A stretch of 64,000 bases of DNA from Euborellia annulipes (GCA_023213315.1 JAKCPI010009427.1:310001-374000); one strand, 5' to 3'; shown: positions 19,787 through 31,041, numbered from the stretch's first letter. Notes: a model not told the origin generated them from the sequence alone. A program made the numbers and translations.

Positions 19787-20450
19787 GTTATCCAACTTTT
19801 ATTTGAACTTTGTTAAAACTTTTTGATAACTAGAATTTTTTGTGCCAGGTATTTAGGAATTTATTCATCTCATGGTAGAATTAATAAACAAAATTAAATA
19901 AATAAAAAAAAAATTTAAGTATGTTCGCTAAAGACTACACTCAACATTTTAATGATTCCTTAATTTTTCATAAACACTTCTATAACTAACTTCTCTATCT
20001 CAAAATTGTTTATATTTAATTTATTTACAATTTTTGTTTATATCCATCTCTCAAAAACCATTTTTTTCTAAACATTTACTTATTCTAGGCTTAATTAGTC
20101 TCTCTCTCTCTAACGAATCTTTTATGCCAGATTATGATTAAAATATTATTCTAAAATATGTAAATAAATTCTTAAATATACATTTTTTTCTTCTCAACAA
20201 CTTGACTATGAGTCATTAAGAGAGATGTTTTTAAACCTCTCCTCATAAGCAACAAGTAATCACTAATTGGCTTAATTAGCCTACCTCTTTTTCATTTATA
20301 AACATAGGCCTATTCTCTCCCTGTGTAGTCGAGAGATTAAAAAAAAAAGTTTTGACATTGTTTACATTCATATGGATTTTAATTCCCAACCATTCCAGTA
20401 AAAAAATATTTCTACCATTTACTGAATAGCAATATCGTTAATCTATATAG
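19787..20450. other. AT-rich DNA, nothing recognised
   Basis: No ORF, repeat end or RNA gene supported. Confidence 0.45.
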
Positions 20451-20662
20451 AGTAGGGGAGACCGGGGCAGGTTCACTTATTTTATTTTCTAAAATTTTTA
20501 ATTTAATCATTTTCGTTAATGTTTTTATTTTAAAATGTTGATGGAACCTTAAGCTACCATAAAGTCAACTTAAAAGTCTCCAAAATTGAAGTTAAGATAA
20601 AAAAAAAAAATTATTTACAAAATATTCCGAGTGGGCCAACTTGCCCCGTAGTCGAGGGGGGA
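20451..20662. mobile_element. possible TIR element (GGGGAGACCGGGGCA type)
   Basis: Left GGGGAGACCGGGGCAGGTTCAC and right GTGGGCCAACTTGCCCCGTAG form an imperfect inverted pair around AT-rich DNA. Similar ACCGGGGCAAGTT ends are common in arthropod genomes (from memory). No target duplication was resolved. Confidence 0.45.
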
Positions 20663-21094
20663 GGCCTTTTCTATTTTTATATGAATTAAAATGCAAGAAA
20701 ATAATTTAAAAGAACTTAATTTTAACTCACAAAGTTTATTTTAAATTATAATTGAATTATCCCAATAGTTTCAGTAATAAGTGAGTACTAAATCAAAAAA
20801 AGTATATCGTGACTTCAAGAAATTATTTTTTTTCAGTTTTTCTTTTGTAATTACTAATCATTGTTATAACCGTGGTCCAGATGTTGGAGATGGGAGTCAG
20901 AATTCTGTTAAGAGCACTGCAGATACCTTACTTGGGCTTAGGAAGTTGGCAAAAACCACTTGGCAAAAAGAGTATTCCACCAAGGGTCTCCACTTTTCTC
21001 TCCCATCACTCAATTTGTTCTCTTTTGAAAAATCTCTTAAGCGAAAACACGTCATATCTTCCCAAAAGACATATATTCAAAGAACTAGAGCTTT

Positions 21095-21400
21095 TTAGAA
21101 AACAATAAGAACATTAGACTGTCCCTGGTACCTTCTTTCAAACAATTGTAAGTTCTGATGGAATCTTTCGCCCTGTTCTTCTGAATATCCACCCATATGA
21201 GACTTGAAAATATCCAGAAGTGAGTGGAGTACATACAGCTTTAGAAACATTCTGCACCCCATTGATTTGTAGTTCTTCAAAAGACCCTGTACCACATCCC
21301 TGTAATTGTCCATTTTGTGATTACCTAGGAAACCATTCATAACATCCCCGAAGCTCTTGCAGGCCTATATTTGAGCTGGTAGAAGCTTACTGATGTGTAA
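21095..21400 (-). pseudogene. fragment of the EEQGERFHQ repetitive protein family
   Basis: The 81-residue reading 21340-21095 (minus) contains YSEEQGERFHQNLQLFERRY and, before it, MGCRMFLKLYVLHS. This matches, from memory, a protein family with a GERFHQD...RYQG signature that is highly repeated in arthropod (especially arachnid) genomes and thought to travel with transposons; its function is unknown. In-frame reading can be extended upstream to about 21380, where it meets a stop (TAG) next to an AG that could be a splice acceptor. After RYQGQSN it diverges and stops, so the C-terminus is lost. The opposite-strand ORFs at 20781-21108 are not recognised. Confidence 0.6.
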
Positions 21401-21588
21401 CGCTAAAATAATTGTAACCTATTAATTTCATATTATTGGGCATAAAAAGCAAAAAAACGATTATAAAAATGTGGCAATACTCTATGTAGTTTAGTTGTGG
21501 CCTGGTTCATCAATAATTAGCATAAATCCCTCTTTTACAAAGTATATACCGGACTTCATTAGCTATAAATAGAATATATATTATAATA

Positions 21589-22240
21589 AAAATCTGGTGT
21601 GACTGGTCGCACAGCACACAACTTTCTCTTACCATCGGTAATCGAAAGTTGTGTTCAGTGCTTGTCATACCAGTTTTTTTTTTTACATATATTTAGTTTC
21701 CGAGAGTGCGGTACATTTGAATTTCAAGATGTAAAATTTATAAGTATGGGAAAATATTTATATTTTGTTACCATGGCAACCATTTCTTCTATCTTTCCTA
21801 TGACGTACAAGAGTAAAGTGTGCTTCAAACAATTTTGAGAGCAGAATGAGAATATACATGTTAAAGAGCATCTAAAAAATAATTGATTTTTGAATTTTAA
21901 TCAATATCGAGCGAATTTTGAGAAAATCGAAAAAACGGAAAAAGTACATCAGTAAATTAATAGTACTTTTTGGCCGATTTTGTTCAAAAGTTTCGTGTTA
22001 CGTCCCAGGGAGGTATCTAACTTGAATATAAAATTCAACCAAATTCTCTTCGTTCTTGTGATATTTTGTTCACAGACAGACACACTGACAGACAGACAGA
22101 CCATGTTGTGAAAACCATTTTTTTGGATTCAGGAGACCTCAAAACGTATCCATCAAAATCTCGACATCGAATTTTTGACACGAATCCAATACTTTCTCTC
22201 TATATATATATGAACATATATAGAGGTAAGAGAAAGTAAA
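21589..22240 (+). mobile_element. DH repeat, complete copy
   Basis: The foldback is at 21591-21674 (centre TTACCATCGGTAA), then TTACCATGGCAACC, the palindrome region degraded to CAGTAAATTAATAGTACT, a GACAGACAGACAGACC tract at about 22087-22102, and the tail ACTTTCTCTCTATATATATA ... GAGGTAAGAGAAAGTAAAA. Confidence 0.85.
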
Positions 22241-23009
22241 ATATTTTTTTTCTATCTATCTAATTGTATAACATATAACTTTGCACCAAAATATTATAAA
22301 TGTTCAAATTCTAATCACCCTAGCCTAGTATAATTAAATTTTGATAGGGCACGTTTAAAATAAAAAGCCTTTATATGCTTCTCGACAGTCACAGCCACCA
22401 AATCTCATCTAGTATAATTAATATTTTCTTACATCCTGAACTCAAGACCTCTAACTTGACTATTAAGGTGTAACCGTTCAGCAAGAGAGACTGGTAAACA
22501 GGAACATAAAACGGAAGTCAGTGGATAGCGCTTTATATAAATTTAGTAATATGATAATGTTGCTTCATTGAATTGATTGAATCATTCGGAATATTTTTAT
22601 TATTATATATCTATGTATGATTTAAATAATATCAAATTGAGACACTGGAGCTTCCAGTCCATTCCTCAATTATCCAGAAAGCTAGACCACCCAAATATCT
22701 CTTCATGAAAAACTAATAATTAATATTAGACCTACTATATATGTATTTTTTTTAATATTAAATGGGTTCGTGTTTATTTAGATTCCTAAAGAGTATGAAA
22801 CAAATCCGACTCTTTGAAGTTCCGAATGCCGCTCAACTAATAAATATAAATAAAAAAAAGTATAATTAAAAAAATAAACAAAATGCACATGCACCAGAGG
22901 CGATTTTATCTTTCAACTAATAAATTGAAAAAATTGAATAAATCATTGTATGAAATTTTACTAATTAATTACATAATTTTTTTTGTAATCAAAAACGATT
23001 TTGTTTATG
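22241..23009. other. no gene recognised
   Basis: AT-rich. A weak tRNA-like stretch on the minus strand (about 22437-22495, B-box-like TTGAGTTCAGG) is too poor to call. Confidence 0.4.
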
Positions 23010-23380
23010 AAATAGATATAGAGAAAGTATTGCGATCATGTCAAAAATTCGATGTCGAGATTTTGATGGATATACATGTTTTGAAGTTGCCTATTTCCAA
23101 ATTCCCCCAAATTGGTCTGCCTGTCTGTGAACAAAATATCTCAGGAACGAAAAGAGCTAAGAGATAGAAATTTTACATTTGAGTTAGGCATCCCTCCCAA
23201 GTGGTGAAAATAAGCTTTTGAACAAAATCGGCCAAAAAGTACTAGTACTTTACTGAGGTACTTGTTCAGTTTTTACTTTCTCTTACCCTATATATGAATT
23301 CTTTTTTCGATTTTCTCAAAATTCGCTCCAACGATTTTGATTAAAATTCAAAAATCAATTATTTTTTACGTGTTTTTTAT
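23010..23380 (-). mobile_element. DH repeat, partial, with an extra tail block inside
   Basis: Runs from AGAGAAAGTATTGCGATCATG to AATTCAAAAATCAATTATTTT. Between CTTGTTCAG and TTTTTTCGATTTTCTC a stray ACTTTCTCTTACCCTATATA (about 23276-23297) interrupts the normal CAGTTTTTTTCGATTTTC junction, as if a tail had been copied into the body. The hairpin side is missing. Confidence 0.7.
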
Positions 23381-23465
23381 TATTCTAATATTCAAATATG
23401 TAAATAAGGTTCTTGCTGTCAAAATGGTAGCTTAACATCTTGAATTGTCCAATTCTTCAAAAGTA

Positions 23466-24015
23466 GAGTAGAAACTCGATTATCCGTAATAATTGGAGAC
23501 AAGGGCCCTCAAAAAATAATTTATTCAAAAAAAAAAAAAAAAAAAATTTAAGAAATGGTATGACAACTTTATTTAGATATATAAAATAAAATAAACTATA
23601 TAACAAGGATGGCGAACCTTTTAGAGACGTGGGTTAAAATTTTGTTTATATTTTTTTTAATAGTATCTCGTGGGTCACTAATGCCCATTTGCACCAGAGT
23701 TAAGTTTAAAAATTTTTAACTAAGTATTTTTAAAACAAAACATCTTTAAAATTCAATTGACCTAACGGCGTGTTTAACGATTTAAAAATTTTTAGTGCGC
23801 CTCTTTTTTTTTTAGGTGAGGTTCTGTAATTAGCAATCGTGGGTCAGTTAAAAAGCTTGCGTAGGTCAGTGTCTGACCCATGGGTCATAGGTTCTGCCAT
23901 CACTGCTATATAATAATGTAGTTTTTAAAACTAGAAATATTTTTGGTCAGAGCAAAAAAATCCGGGCTCCTCACGTCATAGTTGGTTTGAGAATCCGGAT
24001 GATTGAGGTCCGAGT
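23466..24015. mobile_element. pogo/Tigger-like element, eroded, hosting a hAT
   Basis: Left end GAGTAGAAACTCGATTATCC resembles the pogo consensus CAGTAGAAACTCGATTATCCG. A decayed right end, AATCCGGATGATTGAGGTCC, lies at about 23990-24010. Between them is a hAT insertion. The right boundary is uncertain. Confidence 0.45.
23604..23905. mobile_element. hAT-type MITE, 302 bp, exact 8-bp TSD
   Basis: Ends CAAGGATGGCGAACCTTTT and GGTTCTGCCATCACTG (inverse CAGTGATGGCAGAACC). TSD CTATATAA at 23596-23603 and 23906-23913. Near the right end, GACCCATGGGTC is a perfect local palindrome. No transposase is present. Confidence 0.85.
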
Positions 24016-24069
24016 AATCTTTTGTACCTGGAAGTTAGACCCCCCAAATAACATGGTCATTCTAAAATA

Positions 24070-25341
24070 CAGTGGAACCTCGCTTTACGAGCATAATTCA
24101 TTCCAGAATCAAACTCGTAAAGCAAAACACTCGTTATGCAAAACAATTCAATTCCCAAAAAACCCAATGTTGTTTAATTTCTAGACAAAAAAATAGGATT
24201 TGCCCTCCCCTTATTTACAGCAATAATAGTCTCGAGTTCAAAGATTCATTTTCTGTTCTGGGAGTGACAATTACATCTGATCTTTCCTGGAGCAACCACA
24301 TCTCTTCTGTGGTTAAATCTACCGCAAGGAAATTGGGTTTCCTATTCAAAACGAAGCGTTACTTTTCCTCCCAACAACTCCTAATCCTCTATAAAGCCCA
24401 AATTCGGCCGTGTCTTGAATATTGTTCCCACCTTTGGCGAGGGGCGTCAAAAGACGCCTCTCTCCTCCTTGGAAGCCATACAGAGGCGTGCAATTAGACT
24501 GATAGGTGATTCTACCCTTACTGCATCCCTACAGTCACTAGATCATAGAAGAAGAGTATCTTCACTATCTCTCTTCTACAGGTATTACCATGGTCAATGC
24601 TCTGCCGAATTAAAATCAATTATCCCACCCAATGCAACATATTCACGGAACACAAGAGAGGCATCTTCCCAGCATCCCTATGCTGTTCAGATCACGACTA
24701 ACAGAACAAAACAATTTCATTCTTCCTTTGTCCCCATGACCTCCCGTGATTGGAACAAGCTCCCTGCGTCTATCTTCCCCAAAACCTACAATCTTCAGAC
24801 TTTCAAGTCTAACCTCAACAGGCATCTTCTCAGTTCCCGCAGTTGAGTTTCCCCTTTATGCTTCTCCTTTTGTTTTTATTTTCTTCCTGGCTGCATGTGA
24901 CTATTGGTCATTATAGGTCTTCGGACCTTATGCACCCATTCCAAAAAAAAAAAAAAAAATTTTTTCTCATTATGCGATAATGCTTTCCATGTCGAAGAAA
25001 TACTCTTTTCACACAAAAAATTACAAATTTCCTGATTATATTCCTAATAAATAATTCAATTAATTTTTATTCATATACATATAACACAATATAACACAAG
25101 TTTGTCACAAGCGACACTACGATGCTACTTTAAGCAGATATTTGTAGATTAGAGTTTAAGTGCTCAAAATATTAAATATAAAAGCCAAATTATAAACTAA
25201 TTGGACAGACTTTTGTTTTGAAGAGCCGGTATTTTGAAGTCGTTATGCGAAACGTCGCTCGTTAAGCGAGTCATTTTTTTACAATTTGTTTTGCTCGTTA
25301 TGCGAATTACTCATTATGAGAGGTGCTCGTTAAGCGAGGTA
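24070..25341. mobile_element. Tigger-like element split by a LINE
   Basis: Left TIR CAGTGGAACCTCGCTTTACG is preceded by TA (24068-24069). Right end words are GTTATGCGAAACGTCGCTCG and TCGTTAAGCGAGGTATT; the final bases of the right TIR are altered. The interior keeps TCGTTATGCAAAACAATTC and ACAATTTGTTTTGCTCGTTA, as in the MITE at 19281. A LINE 3' part sits inside, which explains the size. Confidence 0.65.
24184..24960 (+). pseudogene. non-LTR retrotransposon, RT C-terminus and 3' end (frameshifted)
   Basis: Two overlapping readings (to 24497 and from 24415 to 24846) give the end of a LINE reverse-transcriptase ORF. Recognisable are VLGVTITSDLSWSNHI, LYKAQIRPCLEYCSHLW, then in the next frame EAIQRRAIRLIGD, LSLFYRYYHGQCS, SRDWNKLPASIFP and FKSNLNRHLL, with a stop at 24846. 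The family is Jockey/CR1/RTE-like; clade not decided. One frameshift lies near 24465. The RT catalytic region and endonuclease are absent (5' truncation). The 3' UTR ends TTATGCACCCATTCC plus an A tail of ~17 (24943-24959). No target duplication was found. Confidence 0.85.
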
Positions 25342-25624
25342 TTAAAATTAATTTAAGACCATAAAACACTTCACGTACTACTTGATATTCCTTTTACTTT
25401 TTATCATACAGTGTATTTATTAATATTTCTAGTTAAATAACTTTAATTCAAACATTCTATTCTAGCCTACTTCTTTTGATAAGTATTTTTTTTTTTACAC
25501 ACGGGTTCTCAAATGAGGTTCCATTGATGTTTTGTGAATCCACTCAATTAATCCGCGAAAAAATATGTAATAGAGGATTATATTTTGGTATTTTTGTTTG
25601 AAGAGCAGATGAGTGAAAATTAAC

Positions 25625-26157
25625 CAAAGCCACTTTTTACCCTCTATATGAATTATATAGAGAGAAAGTATTATCATGTCAAAAATTCGATGTCGAGAGG
25701 AAATACATATTTTGAGGTCCCCTGAGTCCAAAAAAGTGGGTCTGTGTGTGGTAGCATGAAGGAAATGAGATACGAGGTTGAAATTTTATATTTAAGTTAA
25801 GAACTCATAACTGATGCATGAAAATAATCTTTTGAACAAAATCGGCCAAAAAGTAGCTACTAGTACTTTTCAAGTTTTTTTTTAATTTTCTCAAAACGAT
25901 TTTGATTAAAATTCAAAAATTAATTGTTTTAGATGCTCTTTAATATGTATATTCTCATTTTACACTTGAAATTTTATGAAGACCACATTATTCTTTATGA
26001 AATTCAAGTGGTGAAGTTTGGAACTAAGGTGCTATGGGAAACCAAATATATCTCTACACAAAAAAATCTGCTGTGAAAGCATCGTACACAACTTTCTAAT
26101 ATCAAAAGGTAAGAGAAAGTTGTCTGCTGTGCGTCAAGTCATACCAGATTTTTAGAA
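25625..26157 (-). mobile_element. DH repeat, near-complete copy
   Basis: The tail hairpin is reduced (ACCCTCTATATGAATTATAT AGAGAGAAAGTATT). The body has GTCCCCTGAGTCCAAAAAAG and a doubled CTAGTAGTACT-like palindrome. The foldback is at 26066-26153. Confidence 0.8.
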
Positions 26158-26407
26158 ATTTAGATTAATAATTTAATGGATAGGTATTTCCAAAATTTGT
26201 ATTAAAAAAAAAAAATAATTGAATATAAATAAATCTTCGTATTAAGTAAAATATTAGTATATTTGTAATTTTGAACTTTTGTATGTTAGTATTCGCTGAG
26301 GAAAGAAAAAAAATAAAGAGAAAAAAAAGTTTAAAAATTCCTATTTTAGTATAAATCATAAGAAAGGACTTCGTGAAAATTCATGGTCTAATATTTTTTT
26401 TTGTCCA

Positions 26408-26479
26408 TGACCCGTAGCTCAGAGAGAAGAAAGACATTATCTTCTCGTACCTGGAGTCCCGGGTTCACTTCCCCGGGGA
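26408..26479 (+). other. tRNA-like sequence (SINE head or pseudo-tRNA)
   Basis: The A-box-like CCGTAGCTCAGAGAGAAGA and the T-arm CCCGGGTTCACTTCCCCGGG (B box GGTTCACTTCC) are at about tRNA spacing. The acceptor stem and anticodon arm do not form convincingly. Probably a decayed tRNA or the head of a retroposon. Confidence 0.45.
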
Positions 26480-26764
26480 AAATTTAATTCAATTCAATTA
26501 GGTATCAATCATTTAAAATATTTGACGTATGGAGTCTAAATAGCCTTAGTATTTATTTATGAAAAAATCTATTCTTGAGTAGTGAAATTTTTATGGAGTG
26601 AGGAAATTGCTCAATTCTGAAACTCCCAAAAAACTTCGAAATTGCTTTGAAAATTGAGTTAGATCATATTACTATCTACTATCCTAATTTCAAGAAAATA
26701 ATTTTATTCTCTCACATGAAATCAACTAATAGTTTTTTTTTAGAAATTATCTGATTGTTGTCTG

Positions 26765-27115
26765 TATTTTCGGGCAGCGGATTTTCAAATGAGAACAGCG
26801 CCGCTCTTCCTGCTTACTAGCCACCCTGTTGCCGCCAATCAATATTCACTTCGACAATGTTCGTTTAAACTCGGTGTTATTCGGCAACCAGATCATTAAA
26901 CGCGTGCGGCTGGCCAAGTGGGTTAGTATTTTAAAGAGATATACCGCTAGGCGCGGATCCGCGAGTTGTACTCCTGGCTACACACTGCATCGGCTCGAGA
27001 CGGGTTCGTAGGCCTAGTACCTAGTACCTAGCCTAGAATAGTAGCAGCCACCCCGGGGTTAGGCGCGTGCCCTCGTCGCCGCCCTCTTCCTTCTTCTCCT
27101 CACTTGGTATAAATT
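26765..27115. promoter_or_regulatory. GC- and CpG-rich island, possible promoter or first exon
   Basis: Much richer in G+C and CpG than its surroundings (AACGCGTGCGGC, GCGCGGATCCGCG, GTCGCCGCCCTC). A CCAAT word lies at about 26835 (GCCGCCAATCAATATTC). It includes a tRNA-like stretch (A-box-like CTGGCCAAGTGG at about 26909, B-box-like GAGTTGTACTCC at about 26961), so a degenerate SINE is an alternative. ORFs on both strands (60 and 80 residues) carry no motif. No direction of transcription can be fixed. Confidence 0.35.
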
Positions 27116-27395
27116 ATTTATACCCAGCACACGCGAATTTTTTACATGTCTGGGACACCACTGAGAAGCTGAAAGAGGTCTTCGCTCTGTGGGTCCGCAA
27201 AAAATCATATCTAAATAACAAAAACTAAGAGATTTATCATTAAAAGAAGAGAATTGAGCTAAGTGCTTGAACTTAAAAAAAAAAAAAAAAATTGTTAGCA
27301 TTAAGGTTTATTGAACTTAATCAATTCAAAAGGATTACTTTGATATGTACAATTTTTTTAAATATAAAAATATTTGACTTTAGTGCTTTTTTTTT

Positions 27396-27482
27396 TACTT
27401 TCTCTTGCCTATATATATATATGTAATATATAGTGAAAATGTAAAGCGATCATGTCAAAAATTCGATGTGGAGATTTTTATT
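27396..27482 (-). mobile_element. DH repeat, tail only
   Basis: TTTACTTTCTCTTGCC, (TA)n, TATAGTGAAAATGTAAAGCG and ATGTCAAAAATTCGATGTGG, then unrelated sequence. Confidence 0.7.
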
Positions 27483-27802
27483 TTATTGATATCTCATATT
27501 TTTGTATTTATTAGTGGAAAATTTAATGTAGTGAATGGCACCAATAATATTCCAAACGTATTAACTCGGTTCCCTATAGAAAAAAATTAATTCAAAAGAA
27601 TTAAAATTTTTTTTTCTATTTAAAAAATCATCTCCGTTAGAACAATTGATTTTGGATATAATGAGGTAACTAAAATAATTAAAAAAAAAAATATTTTCAC
27701 TTTGTGATTTTATATTAATTTAAAAAATCTCATTTCATTAGACGTTTACGGGCTTACATTTATTTTTATATTATTAATTTGTAATTTAATTTCTCAATTG
27801 TT

Positions 27803-28410
27803 ATACTCTCTCTTACCCTATATGGACCCTGTTACGCATTAGTGTGTCAAGCGCCAGCTACCGAGTTTTGAGAAAATTAACATTAAAGTTTTTTGTTTTG
27901 ATTGGATTCTATATAATTTTTTTTGTCAATTGTGCAAGTAACATTAAATATAAATTTTTTTAGGATATATTTCATAAAAAATACTATTTTTAATTTTTTG
28001 GAGCTTGACACACTAATGCATAACAGGGTCCATATATGAAATATATAGAGAAAGTATTGCGATCATGTCAAAAATTCGATGTCAAGATTTTGATGAATAT
28101 ACATGTTTTGAGGTCCCGTGAGTCCAAAAAAGTGGGTCCCGCAAAATGTTCTGTCTGTGTGAGTATGTCTGTGTGTAACGATTTTCAGCATGAAGGAATT
28201 GAACTACCTGATTGAAATTTAATGTTTAAGTTGAATACCCTCCCGGACACTCAAAATAAGCTTTTGAACAAAATCGGCCAAAAGTACTAGTACTTTCCTG
28301 ATATGCTTTTACAGTTTTTTTTTCGATTTTCTCAAAATTCGCTAAATTCGCTCTACCAAAATTGTTTACAATTCAAAAATCAATTATTTTTTAGATGCTC
28401 TTTAAACTCT
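27803..28410 (-). mobile_element. DH repeat, tail-side part, interrupted by a MITE
   Basis: ACTCTCTCTTACCC is cut at TATA by the 210-bp MITE; after it come TGAAATATATAGAGAAAGTA, GATCATGTCAAAAATTCG, GTCTGTGTGAGTATGTC, AGTACTAGTACTTTCCTG and a body that ends near TTAGATGCTCTTTAAA. The hairpin end is missing. Confidence 0.8.
27823..28032. mobile_element. TIR MITE, family T (my label), copy 1
   Basis: TIRs TGGACCCTGTTACGCATTAG and CTAATGCATAACAGGGTCCA with TATA on both sides (27819-27822, 28033-28036). Because the flank is TATA the duplication could be TATA or TA. Family-specific interior: TTGTCAATTGTGCAAGTAAC, AGGATATATTTCATAAAAAA. Noncoding. Siblings are at 33692, 54691 and 61375. Confidence 0.8.
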
Positions 28411-29081
28411 GTGTACTTATTCAAACTAATGCCTATTACACTATATGACATATTGGTCTCCATACCTATTTCATATCACCCGCCAACAGGCACTTTTTTG
28501 TTTACTCAAAAAACAGTACTTAAAACCTCAAAGATCGTGTTTAAAACACTCCTAGTTTGTTTCAGTTCGGTTTATTTTTTCTAACATCATCCAGCAACTT
28601 CCGATAACCACTAAAAGTTATAGTATTCCATAATACCCGAACTTTCTATACTAGTGAAATAACAAGCCCGGCCAAAACTTGTTCAGACAAGTAAGGCCTT
28701 CCTATTCAATTCATAGGGCAACACATTTAAAACATTTCCGAATATTTTAATAAAATATCACTTAGTATATTGGCACTTTCATAAAACTTGTTAATTCCAT
28801 TGAGCTATACAACACAAAACTTAGCGCCCTTGAGCTAGGCATCTCAAACGACACACACGCTAATGTCGTGCATGTGTTAGGTAGACATTAGGCATTAGTG
28901 TGGCTACGGATTAGGATTCCTAACTCAATGAAGTTAAAAAGTTTTCTGATAGTGCCAATATATATACACTTGTGGTACATTTAAAAAATTATCATAGTAA
29001 TATATAATTATAAATTCTTAAATTTTACTCGTCTCTTCTTAACCAAGATGGTCGCCTCCGCGCCCACCAAACTGAACCCTA
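28411..29081. other. no gene recognised
   Basis: Moderately complex sequence without a supported ORF. A 93-residue ORF ending at 28584 starts inside a DH repeat and has no motif. Confidence 0.4.
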
Positions 29082-29390
29082 TTAGGGTTTAGTCATGTTA
29101 GGTATACTAATAGTGTCATTCTTCTTGGCGATAAACTCTTCATAATCACTGTTAGGGTCCACTATCGTGTCTCTATTTAAATTAATTAATCGTTCACTTA
29201 ATACATTCCAGTCAGTACAATTAAAATTAATCCTACTTCTTTGTGACTCTCGGCTCCTATTAACCTGCATTTGCATTCTGATGACAAAATGATCAGAACC
29301 AAAGGCTTCATCGGTCACATTTCAATCGATTAGTGAAACTAAGTCCGCTGTGGACAATGATATATCCACTATTTTAAGATTAAGAAGAGA
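29082..29390 (-). pseudogene. non-LTR retrotransposon endonuclease fragment
   Basis: The minus-strand reading contains VDISLSTADLVSLID, a stop, then NVTDEAFGSDHFVIRM and SRINFNCTDWNVL. The GSDHFVI block is the conserved SDHxPI motif closing the apurinic-type endonuclease fold of LINEs, and the upstream D-rich segment matches the preceding strand. The in-frame TGA at the position normally occupied by Trp (DW before the next strand) is a single-base nonsense change. The protein then stops at 29082, with no RT downstream, so this is a dead 3'- and 5'-truncated piece, probably from a different LINE than the one at 24 kb. Confidence 0.7.
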
Positions 29391-29520
29391 TTAATTTTCA
29401 CTGTAAAATTCCATTTATATCCGTGCCATAGATGTCTATTTATTACCATAGATCGTAATGGGAACATAATTTTTTTTATTTTAAGGTACTTTATAGCTGT
29501 TGTACTTACGTCTTATTTTG

Positions 29521-29744
29521 ATGCTCAGGGCCCACATCTTGTGGGTACGTGGATGGCGACCACGAGCTACCCGAGCTGTGACTAGCAGTCTTTCTATTCT
29601 TTACTTGTCTGTCCCTTCCTTCTATATTTTCAACAGGCCTCAGACCGTGCGACGAGCCGGCCTGTTCTATATTTCTTCCTGTCGTAAAAAAACCCATTCC
29701 ACAGATCCCTTTCCCGCAGACCCCTTACCGCGGGATTAAGGCGA
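29521..29744 (+). mobile_element. SINE-like retroposon, family S
   Basis: Starts TGCTCAGGGCCCACATCTTG, continues GGATGGCGACCACGAGCTAC and a pyrimidine-rich stretch (CTGTCCCTTCCTTC), then CCTCAGACCGTGCGACGAGC, and ends ACCGCGGGATTAAGGCGAAG. No clean target duplication was found for this copy. The ORFs on both strands are readings of the SINE. Confidence 0.7.
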
Positions 29745-30056
29745 AGATAGAAGTCACAGTATATGTTTGTTAGGGGCATTTTTTTCCTCTTAAAACTCAT
29801 TTTTTTTTTCTCTATAACCCATTGATCTAAAGAGATTTTTAAAATTTCAGAGGTGTTTTAAAAATAATTCATCACCGAATCAACAAGATTTTTACAATAT
29901 TATCTGTCCATTGGGAAAGCAGGCCAATTTTTCTTTTGATTCCCCTCCCCCTACTTAAATTATGACGGTAATTTGAAAATTTCAAGCTGGAGGAATCCAT
30001 TAGAACTCTCAAATATTATCGAATAGTTTTTAAATTAATTAAATTTTGTAAAAAAT

Positions 30057-30243
30057 ATGCTCAGGGGCTTACATCTTGTGGGTACTTTGATGGTGACCAC
30101 TAGCTAACCGAGCTGGGACTGGCAAACCTGTTCTTTACATGTCTTCTTTCTATATTTTCAACAGGCCTCAGACCGTTCTGTTCCTTTCAGTCCCAAAAAA
30201 TCCATTCCGCCAACCCCCCACTGCGGGAATAAGGCTAAGAAAC
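30057..30243 (+). mobile_element. SINE-like retroposon, family S, with 14-bp TSD
   Basis: ATGCTCAGGGGCTTACATC ... CCCACTGCGGGAATAAGG. Shorter than its siblings through internal deletion. The exact repeat ATTTTGTAAAAAAT flanks it (30043-30056, 30244-30257), supporting retroposition. Confidence 0.75.
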
Positions 30244-30257
30244 ATTTTGTAAAAAAT

Positions 30258-30954
30258 TGACATATTCAATAAAATTATTTTTTATCGAATACTCAAATGC
30301 TAAATAGATATATAAGTTGGGCGTAATTCTCAAAAAAAATCGTGTACACCCAAATTTTAATTTCATTTCTAGTCCGGGAATAATATTTATACATATAAAA
30401 AACAAATAGAATTTATAATTAAATATAGTCAGAGAATTTTTTTTTCATTTATTTAAAATCTACTGCGTGATACTTTTTACATTTTTTATTCAGTTTACAT
30501 TTACCTAAAATTTAAAAATATTTACATTTTACCAGAACAACCATTTCTACTATCTTTTATCTAAAATTTTTCCAATTAAAAGCCCCGTTCTATTTTAAAT
30601 TTAAATTTATCTAATTTCAAAAGTTCAGATAAACTTTTGATTCATTTTAAAATTTGAAACGGTTCCGTCCAAATTTTATTTTCTCTTCTACAGTCAATAT
30701 ATTAATGGCAGTCTGTTAGATAATCGACATCTCATTTGTTTATATATTTTTCATATATTCATGGTGATATTGATTTTTAAAATAGTAGTTATATTTATGA
30801 AAGATACCAATGTAGAATACATGAGATGTTGATTATGTATTTATGTACAGACTCAATCAATCTCACATTTAAAACTGAAGATGGAAGAATAAATAAAATC
30901 AAATTTTAAAGGGAAATGAGAGTATATTTATCTGTCTCAACTTCTGCCAATTTA
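30258..30954. other. AT-rich DNA, nothing recognised
   Basis: No feature supported between the SINE and the Helitron. Confidence 0.45.
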
Positions 30955-30980
30955 TCTATACTATTATATAAAAGACAATC

Positions 30981-30984
<4 letters not shown>

Positions 30985-31041
<57 letters not shown>
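30985..31041 (+). repeat. (TCTG)n microsatellite in Helitron 5' end
   Basis: An uninterrupted CTGT/TCTG tetranucleotide run of about 13 units, an expansion of the 3-4 units found in the Helitron ends at 12.4 and 14.3 kb. Confidence 0.9.
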
